Origin: Gp6-AA40 sp963772955
GTDB taxonomy: Bacteria; Acidobacteriota; Vicinamibacteria; Vicinamibacterales; UBA2999
Direction: 5' to 3'
Assembly: GCA_963772955.1 (NCBI GenBank)
Contig: CAVYZF010000010.1
Location: forward strand, 370,630 to 434,629
DNA: 64,000 nt
The position numbers were made by a program, and so were the translations under genes. A model generated the notes under the pieces. The model worked only from the letters and a program-made list of their open reading frames with translations. It did no database searches and was not told where the DNA came from. Shown piece after piece: positions 57,602 through 64,000 of this stretch. Every line of letters starts with the position of its first letter. The first letter of the stretch is position 1.

Positions 57602-59147
57602 TCAGATCTCCAGCTTGCCCGTGCTATCCCCGAAGCTGTCCTGATGCACGCCCAGCTTGTCGAGGATCGAGAGCATCAGGTTCGACATCGGTGTGTGCGC
57701 CGGGAACACGAGATGACGATCGCCTTTGAGCTGCCCCGATGCGCCACCAGCGACGAGAACCGGCAGCGGGTCGTGATCGTGCTGGTTGCCGTTGCTCATG
57801 CTGCTGCCATACAGCACGACGGAATGATCGAGCAGGTTGCCGTCACCGTCGGGCGTCGCCTTCAGCTTCTCGAGGAAGTAGCCGAGCATCTGTAGTGAAG
57901 CTAAGTTCGACATGGCGTGTGCGCCGGAAAGACGAGATGGCGATCGCCTTTGAGCTGACCTGACGCGCCACCGGCGACGAGGACCGGCAGCGGATCGTGA
58001 TCGTGCTGGTTGCCGTTGCTCATGCTGCTGCCGTACAGCACGACGGAGTGATCGAGCAGGTTGCCGTCACCGTCGGGCGTCGCCTTCAGCTTCTCGAGGA
58101 AGTAGCCGAGCATCTGACGTGATAGCGGTTGATCTGCGCGAAGGTGTCCATGCGCGGACGCGCGTTCGAGTGATGTGACGCGGTGTGGAAGCCGTCGCGC
58201 ACGCCGCTGCCCGGGTACGTCGCACCGCTGGTATCGCGCGCGTACATCATCGTCGAGATGCGGGTGATTTCCGCCTGGTAGGCGAGCACCTGCAGGTCGT
58301 ACATCAACTTGACGTGATCCTCGAATGCCTCGGGGACGCCGACGGGCGCTTCGGGAACGTCGGGGTTGTTGGCTGACTGCTGCGTCGCTTTCTGAATGCG
58401 TCGCTCGATCTCGCGCACGTTCTCGAGATACTCGCCGAGCCGTGCACGGTCGCCGGCATCGAGCCCGCCCTGTAAACGCGACACCTTGTCGGTCACTGCG
58501 TCGAGGATGCTCTTGTCCTGCTGCTTGCGCGACAGTCGAAGCGCGGCGTTGCTGCCATCGCCGAACAACCGCTCGAAGACGACCTGCGGGCTGTTCTCCA
58601 TTGGCAGCGGCAGGGTGTCGTTCTTCCACGAGATGGTGTTGTAGTACGAGCAGCCGTAGCCGGCGCCGCAGTTGAGCGCGACTTCTTCGATGCACACTTC
58701 GACCGAGGGAAGAGGCGTGTCCTGTCCGATGTGATCCGCGAGCAGTTGATCGATCGTCTTGCCGCTATGCACCGTGCCCTTCTCCGGATGCGCACCGCTC
58801 AGGAACACCGCGGCCGAACGCGCGTGATCCGCGCCGGCGTCAGAGCCTTTGCCCCCGGCCAGCGGATGCGCGAGGTTGGTGACGACGTTCAGGCGATCGC
58901 GAAGCTTCTCGAGCGGCTTCAGTGACTCGGTGAACTCGAAGCCGCTGCCTTCCTTCGCCGGCGTCCACTTGTCCATCGTCGCGCCGTGCGGAATGTAGAT
59001 GCCGCAGAAGCGGCTCTTCGGGAGCGCGGCCGTGTGCACCAGTCGTGTGGCCGCAGGGATCATCGAGTCGAGCAGCGGCAACGCGAGCGTGACACCCATC
59101 CCTTGCAGGAAGGTGCGACGGGGGAGGTGTTTCTTGGTCAGGAACAT
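57602..59147 (-). CDS. DUF1552 exported protein with internal duplication and frameshift
   Basis: Twin-arginine-type signal (PRRTFLQGMGV) and a DUF1552 body: FCGIYIPHGATMDKW, FLSGAHPEKGTVHSG, SVEVCIEEVALNCG, LQVLAYQAEITRI. Near 58115 the frame shifts, and the C-terminal block (MLGYFLEKLKATPDGDGN; LYGSSMSNGNQHDHD) then occurs twice, the second time followed by the true end SILDKLGVHQDSFGDS. DUF1552 proteins accompany DUF1592 proteins in planctomycetes and acidobacteria; function unknown. Preceded by the DUF1592 gene on the same strand. Confidence 0.7.
57680..57892. repeat. Tandem duplication within the DUF1552 gene, copy A (3' in gene)
   Basis: About 213 bp, repeated with roughly a dozen differences at 57905-58116; offset about 224 bp. 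This copy is continuous with the gene's natural C-terminus. Confidence 0.85.
57905..58116. repeat. Tandem duplication within the DUF1552 gene, copy B (5' in gene)
   Basis: Partner of 57680-57892. Its translation breaks at HTP followed by a stop; a one-base insertion would make it run HTPMSNL and then into copy A. The junction GAAGCTAAGTTCGACAT is short and has no repeat at its ends that I can see. Confidence 0.85.
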
Positions 59148-59166
59148 GTTGATGCTCTCTGGAATT

Positions 59167-59257
59167 CAAAATGCAAAATGCAAAATGCAAAAGGGAATGC
59201 GAAATGCCCAACCGAGACGGGATGCTCTGTTTGCCTTTTGCATTTTGCCTTTTGCAT
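59167..59257. repeat. Heptad tract AAAATGC type in inverted halves between DUF1592 and DUF1552 genes
   Basis: Left: CAAAATG three times then CAAAAGG (59167-59194). Right: TTTGCCT TTTGCAT TTTGCCT TTTGCAT (59230-59257), the complementary orientation. The halves can pair into a stem of about 20 bp around a 35-nt loop, in the 109-bp gap between two genes of one operon. It may be an attenuator, an mRNA stabiliser, or a dispersed element. Confidence 0.85.
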
Positions 59258-61774
59258 TACGGTTGCTCAGTGTTCTTCATTTGAAATGGCGCGCTCTTCA
59301 CGACTCCCATGACGAGATCGGAGAAGCGATAACGATTCTTCGCCGCGTCCTTCATGACCACGCGGACGGCGGGCATGTCGTAGTACTTGATCTCGCGGCC
59401 CATGCCGTACATGAGGAGCTTCTCGGTCATGGAGCCGACGAACGCGTCCGAGCGACCGAGCATCGCCTTACGCAGGCTCGCGGGTCCATCGATGACGGTT
59501 CCGTCAACCAGTTGCCCGGAGGCGTCAATCGTCACGCCCTCGTCTGTGGTGCGCCACCGTCCGATCGCATCGAAGTTCTCGAGCGCGAGTCCGATCGGGT
59601 CCATGATCTTGTGGCACGATGCGCACGCCGGGTTGGCGCGATGCTGCTCGATGCGTTCGCGCACTGACTTCGCCGTTGCCGTCGGTTTCTCCTCGAGCGG
59701 CGGGACGTCAGGTGGCGGCAGGGGTGCCTGGCTGCCGAGCAGGTTCTCCAGGATCCATTTCCCGCGAATCACCGGTGACGTGCGGTTGGCGTTGGACGTG
59801 ACCAGCAGCAGGCTGCCCTGCCCGAGCAGGCCGCGGCGTGCGTCGTTCGGCAGGGTCACGCGCCGGAAGTCAGGGCCATAGACGTTCGGGATGCCGTAGT
59901 GCTTCGCGAGCCGTTCGTTGACGAACGTGTAGTTCGCATCGAGGAGGTCGAGCACCGGGCGATCCTCACGCATGATGCTTTCGAACAGCATCTCCGTTTC
60001 GCGCTGGAAGCCCTGACGCAGGTTGTCGTCGAAGTCGGGGAACACCGTGACATCAGGATTTGCGTTCTTCAGGTCGCGCAGGTAGAGCCACTGATTTGCG
60101 AAGTTGGTGACGAGCGCGCGCGCCTTCGGATCGGCGAGCATCCGGCGGGTCTGCTTCTCGAGCACCGCCGGCTCGTGCAGCTTGCCATCGATGGCCAGCT
60201 TCAGCAGCTCATCGTCCGGGATCGTCGACCAGAGGAAGAAGGAGAGGCGTGATGCGAGCTCCGTGTCGCTGATGCGATAGGGAATCCCTGGTTTGGCTGT
60301 CGCGGGCGTCGGCTCGAATCGGAAGATGAACTCCGGATCGGCGAGGATCCGGCGCAGGGCCATCTCGATCCCGGCCTCGAAGTTGCCAGTCTTTTCGCGC
60401 TCCTGGCGGTAGAACGTCAGCATCGAGTCGAGATCGGTGTCAGTCGGTGCACGACGAAACGCGCGCCGAACCAGCGTCGAGACGATCTGACGCGCGCATG
60501 CAGCTTCGTCTGCCGTCGCTGTCGGGCGGCATGTGAACAGGCGTCGCCGACTCGGCGTATCTCCGAGACCGGTTGCGTTGTACGGGCCGGTGATCACGAG
60601 CCGTGAGAGGTGCGGCGCGGTGGTATAGCCGTACTGCATCCCGATGAAGACGTCGTAGGTGCTCGAAACGGGGCGCTTCACGAGGTCCTCGTTCGCGGAG
60701 TAACCCTTCTGCAGGAACGCGACACCGATGTCTTGGGGTCCGGCCTTCACCTTCATGCGGAACTCGAGCCGGATATCCGCCGTCATCTTGACGCGCTCTT
60801 CGATCGGATCCGTCGGCTGCGGTTTCGCGGGATGCGAACCCGGCGACTCGCGCATGAAGAACATCGGGACTTCATCGAGCTTGAACAGCTTCACGCGTTG
60901 CCCGTTGAGGGTGACCTCGACCTCTTCGCCTTCGGCGCCCTCGCCGAAGACCTGGCCGAAACTGAGCTTGAGCAGGGAGAGCTTGATCAGGTATTCGCCG
61001 TCGACGGGGAAGTTGTGCCGGATCGTCGTGCCGCCGCGCGTGCCGAGCGGCTGGCCCTCGAGTGTCTGGTTCTGACTCAGGTCGCCCTTGACCGTGTAGG
61101 TCACCTGCGCCGGCGCCGCGTCGCGTTCGCCCACCGCCAGCCGGCTGATTTTCGCTGCTGCGGAGACATAGCGCTCGAGCAGCGACGGCGAGACGCCGAG
61201 CACGTCGGCGATGTTGTCGAAGCCGTGGCTCGAGTCATCTGCGGGCAGCAGCGTGGATGGGTCCACGTCAACCGAGAGGAGATCGCGAATCGCGTTGGCG
61301 TACTCGACACGATTCATGCGATGCAGCGGCGCGCGTCCCGGGTTCGGATCGTGAGCGGCGAAGTGATCGACGGTGCCTTCGATCGAAGTGGCCAGCGCGT
61401 CGAGCGATCCCCGGTCTGGCCGCTTCGAACCAGCGGGCGGCATCAGGCCCGCGCGAACCTTGCGGACGACTTTCTCCCACGTCTCTGCGTTGGTCTCGAT
61501 GCGAGCCTTCTGCAACGTGTCGAGCGCGAGCCCGCCAGTCTTGAGTCTCTCGTTGTGACACGTGACGCAGTACTGATCGAGCAGCGCCTTCTGCGACGGA
61601 CTTGCGAGGAACCCGAGATCGGGATTCGGGGTTCGGGGCTCGGGGTCCGGGATCCTGGACTCGGGATTCGGGCTTCGGGGCTCGGGATTTGGCACGGACG
61701 CCGACTGTCCCGGCGACCGACGCCCACGTCGCCGCGACGAATGCGAGAGAGAGCGTGAGAAGGAGGCGGTTCAT
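59257..61774 (-). CDS. DUF1592-type planctomycete cytochrome protein, signal peptide out of frame
   Basis: The body, about 800 residues, has the ordered domains of this family: heme site CVTCH, then DUF1587 (LHRMNRVEYANAIRDLL), DUF1592 and DUF1588 (RRAFRRAPTDTDLDSML; RGLLGQGSLLLVTSNANRTS), second heme site CASCH, and DUF1585. The ATG at 61774 overlaps the ankyrin stop as ATGA and starts a clear signal peptide (MNRLLLTLSLAFVAATWAS). That frame and the body are out of register; the ten-unit heptad tract at 61621-61690 lies between. Removing one unit or adding two would join them. Probably an extracytoplasmic oxidoreductase; substrate unknown. Confidence 0.85.
61621..61690. repeat. Heptanucleotide tandem repeat, ten units, inside the DUF1592 gene
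   Basis: GGGATTC GGGGTTC GGGGCTC GGGGTCC GGGATCC TGGACTC GGGATTC GGGCTTC GGGGCTC GGGATTT: ten 7-bp units, the same family as 30272-30341. It encodes Pro/Asn/Glu/Arg-rich sequence in any minus-strand frame without a stop, so unit number alone sets the downstream frame. Confidence 0.9.
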
Positions 61775-63240
61775 TTCGTCGATGCGGATGTCGCGGCGCT
61801 GTCGCCGCCCATCAACTTCTTGAGGAGGGCCATCGCCTCCGGCTTCGCGACCGGCGGACGGATCGCGAGGAAGATTCCCTCTGCGAACGTCATCGGCGAC
61901 CGGCCGGCGGTGTCTTTCACGTCGAGCTTCGCACCGTGGTCGGCGAGGATCTGAATCACCGAGACCCAACCGCGGTTCGCGGCACCGTGAATGGCGGCAA
62001 GTCCGAGCGAGTTCGTGGCGTTCACCGGTGCACCGCGCTCGAGGCATAGCTTCACCGCCTCGACGTAGTCAGCCTCGGAGCGGGTGAACGTCTGCGCCGG
62101 GATCCAGTTGATGCCGGACGCCGCCATCAGGGCGGTCGAGCCCTGCGCGGTCGCGATGTTCGGATCGGCGCCATGCTGAAGCAGCAGGCGCATCACCTCG
62201 ATGTCGCCGGAGAGGGCGGCGCGAATGAACGGCGTCTGCCCGTCGAAGTTGACCCACGAGCCATCGAACTGCATCAGGCCGTGCACCGGCACGGTGTCGG
62301 TCGTGAGGTTCGGATTCGCACCTTTCGCGAGCAGCGCCTTGATCAGATCGAGCGGATCGCGGCCGTCATCGTAGAGGAACGGGTACTTGTCGTGATTGAA
62401 ATTGCGCAGGTCAATCGCGGCAAAGAGGGCTGCGCGGTGATAGTCGTCGGCCTGGTTGGGATCGGCGCCCTTCGCGAGCAACTCCATCGCCATCGTGACC
62501 TGCCCGTTCAGCAGCGCGATGAGCAACGGCGACGTGTGATTGCCGGACGTCTGCTTGATGTCTGCGCCGAGCTCCAGCAGCAGTCGCGTCATCTCGGTGT
62601 TGCCATCGCGCACCGCGAAGAGCAGGGGCGACATTCCACCGTCGGCCTTCGGCAGCGCGCGCTGACGAATGATTCCCGGTCCTGAGGCTCCGCCCGCGCG
62701 CGCTTGCACGTACTCACCCTTCGGTATCGAGACGATCGTTTGCGCGTTGACATCTGCGCCCCGTGCCGCGAGCAGCTTGACGATGTCCACATGGTTTTCG
62801 GTGACGGCCCACATCAATGCCGTCTGGGCACGAACCGAGTCCTTCGCGTTCACGTTGGCTTTGCGATCGAGCAGCAGCGTGACGGCGTCGACGTTGCCGG
62901 TGCGCGCCGCCGTCATCAACGCGCTCTCGCCGCCCGGCGTCGCGGTGTTGGGATCCGCGCCGGCGTCGAGCAAGCGGCGCAGCATGGCCGCGTTGCCGTT
63001 GAGTGCGGCGAGGCCAATCGGTGTGACGCCGTATCGCGTTGTGGCCTTGACGTCGGCACCACGCTTGATCAGCGCGTCCACGCTCTTGATGTCATTGTGC
63101 CGGACCGCCTGGTGCAGTGGTGTCGTGCCGTCCGGCGTTGCGGCCTCGCCGTACGCGGCCTGTCCGGCCGCGGCCGAGCCAGCGGCAACCAGGATGAGCA
63201 GCAACGCACCGAGCGCCACGCTAGAGACCGTCGATCGCAT
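61771..63240 (-). CDS. Exported ankyrin-repeat protein
   Basis: 489 residues with a signal peptide (AAGSAAAGQAAY). At least eight ankyrin repeats follow (TPLHQAVRHNDIKSVDALIK; TPIGLAALNGNAAMLRRLLD; ALMTAARTGNVDAVTLLL and so on), some with inserted loops, ending near PMTFAEGIFLAIRPP. Ankyrin repeats bind proteins; an exported one probably binds an envelope partner. It is coupled to the DUF1592 gene by an ATGA overlap. Confidence 0.93.
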   Translation of the reverse strand: MRSTVSSVALGALLLILVAAGSAAAGQAAYGEAATPDGTTPLHQAVRHNDIKSVDALIKRGADVKATTRYGVTPIGLAALNGNAAMLRRLLDAGADPNTATPGGESALMTAARTGNVDAVTLLLDRKANVNAKDSVRAQTALMWAVTENHVDIVKLLAARGADVNAQTIVSIPKGEYVQARAGGASGPGIIRQRALPKADGGMSPLLFAVRDGNTEMTRLLLELGADIKQTSGNHTSPLLIALLNGQVTMAMELLAKGADPNQADDYHRAALFAAIDLRNFNHDKYPFLYDDGRDPLDLIKALLAKGANPNLTTDTVPVHGLMQFDGSWVNFDGQTPFIRAALSGDIEVMRLLLQHGADPNIATAQGSTALMAASGINWIPAQTFTRSEADYVEAVKLCLERGAPVNATNSLGLAAIHGAANRGWVSVIQILADHGAKLDVKDTAGRSPMTFAEGIFLAIRPPVAKPEAMALLKKLMGGDSAATSASTK

Positions 63241-63434
63241 AGCGCACATATTACGCCCAGCCCTGCCCTCGAGGATCACCATTCGGAACAGCGCCCCTTG
63301 ATCGTCCGAGCCACCTACTGCTAGCGTCTCGCAGCCTATTCGTCGGGTCCTGAAGGGATTGATGGGTCCTGTGGCCACGTTGACCATGGGGCATTGTCAA
63401 TGGATACGAGCGAACGAGTGCAACGAGGTGGTTG

Positions 63435-64000
63435 ATGCGAGGAATCGTCCGAGTCTTGGTTTTGGTCGTCGGTGCCCTGGTGATCCCACATATCGCGCTG
63501 GCTCAGGCAGTCATCGCGGGTTCTGTCAAAGACACTTCGGGAGCGGTGCTCCCTGGTGTCACCGTCGAAGCAAGCAGTCCCGTCCTCATCGAGAAAGTGC
63601 GCAGCGCGGTGTCGGACGGGAACGGTCTCTATCGAATCGAAGATCTTCGCCCCGGAACTTACACAGTTACGTTTACGCTCCCCGGCTTCGCCACGACGAG
63701 GCGCGAGGGCATCGTCCTCACGGGGTCATTTACTGCCGCCATCGACGCCGACATGAAGGTCGGCGGACTGGAAGAAACCGTCACGGTGACCGGCGAGTCG
63801 CCGATCGTCGATGTCTCGAGCGCGCGTCGTGAAACGACGATCGACAACGAGATCTTGAAAGCCATTCCGACCGTGCGCAGCTACAACGCGCTGGTCGTCG
63901 TGGTTCCCGGTGTCGTCACGAATCTGAACGATACCGTCGTCGGAACCGCGACCACGCAGTTCCCGATCCATGGCGGCCGCAACAACGAAGGCCGCATGAC
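63435..64000 (+). CDS. TonB-dependent receptor with carboxypeptidase-regulatory domain, 5' part (runs off window)
   Basis: ATG at 63435 opens a signal peptide (MRGIVRVLVLVVGALVIPH) followed by a carboxypeptidase-regulatory-like domain (VIAGSVKDTSGAVLPGVTVE; YRIEDLRPGTYTVTFTLPGF) and the beginning of a plug domain (LEETVTVTGESPIVDVSSAR; FPIHGGRNNEGRM). This is the typical oligosaccharide- or metal-type receptor of Acidobacteria, one of many. The barrel lies beyond the window. The 194 bp upstream shared with the divergent ankyrin gene hold nothing else I can name. Confidence 0.9.
   Translation, partial: MRGIVRVLVLVVGALVIPHIALAQAVIAGSVKDTSGAVLPGVTVEASSPVLIEKVRSAVSDGNGLYRIEDLRPGTYTVTFTLPGFATTRREGIVLTGSFTAAIDADMKVGGLEETVTVTGESPIVDVSSARRETTIDNEILKAIPTVRSYNALVVVVPGVVTNLNDTVVGTATTQFPIHGGRNNEGRM

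Overview
The window is GC-rich bacterial chromosome with no rRNA, tRNA, CRISPR array or insertion sequence that I can see. Its gene content is typical of soil Acidobacteriota of the Vicinamibacteria type: DUF4159 paralogues, a DUF1552/DUF1592 secreted pair, a carboxypeptidase-regulatory/TonB-dependent receptor, a PD40-type Ser/Thr kinase, exported amidohydrolases, and M2, M16 and M28 peptidases. This placement is inference from gene families, not a phylogeny.

Layout. 1-6 kb: tail of an outer-membrane barrel protein, a TIR-domain membrane protein, a decayed gene, a DUF4159 protein, then amidohydrolase, cytochrome c and a Gly-rich exported protein. 6-16 kb: the most coherent system, a nitrogen-scavenging island. 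It holds a CHASE hybrid histidine kinase and a sigma-54 activator response regulator; then, divergent around a 308-bp control region, (minus) a cysteine hydrolase plus an NCS2-like permease and (plus) biuret hydrolase, an outer-membrane barrel and allophanate hydrolase. The control region holds sigma-54-like -24/-12 elements and overlapping dyads. Together these could import triuret or biuret and convert it to ammonia and CO2 under two-component, sigma-54 control. 16-24 kb: a large heme-site exported protein, a cupin, a MASE1 kinase, a SYLF protein and a three-gene two-component operon. 24-30 kb: an RND efflux operon. 30-41 kb: peptidases, a divergent FolD, a VOC protein, a CocE-type hydrolase and an adenylate-kinase-like fusion. 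41-49 kb: Ser/Thr kinase with an exported LON-domain protein, M28 peptidase, amidohydrolase and a second DUF4159. 49-57 kb: DUF2235 hydrolase, degenerate HtrA-like protein, esterase, CMD-like protein and two transglutaminases. 57-64 kb: ankyrin / DUF1592 / DUF1552 operon and the start of a TonB-dependent receptor.

Two cross-cutting observations. (1) Many genes, above all those between 6 and 18 kb, are split by single-base frameshifts while their catalytic motifs stay intact, which suggests sequence or assembly error more than decay. (2) The window carries families of short repeats: 7-bp-unit tracts at six places, 8- and 13-bp-unit tracts, and a GGGGTC-W-GACCCC palindrome. Two of these sit exactly where a signal peptide and its mature domain are out of frame: the palindrome in the RND outer-membrane factor and a ten-unit heptad tract in the DUF1592 gene.
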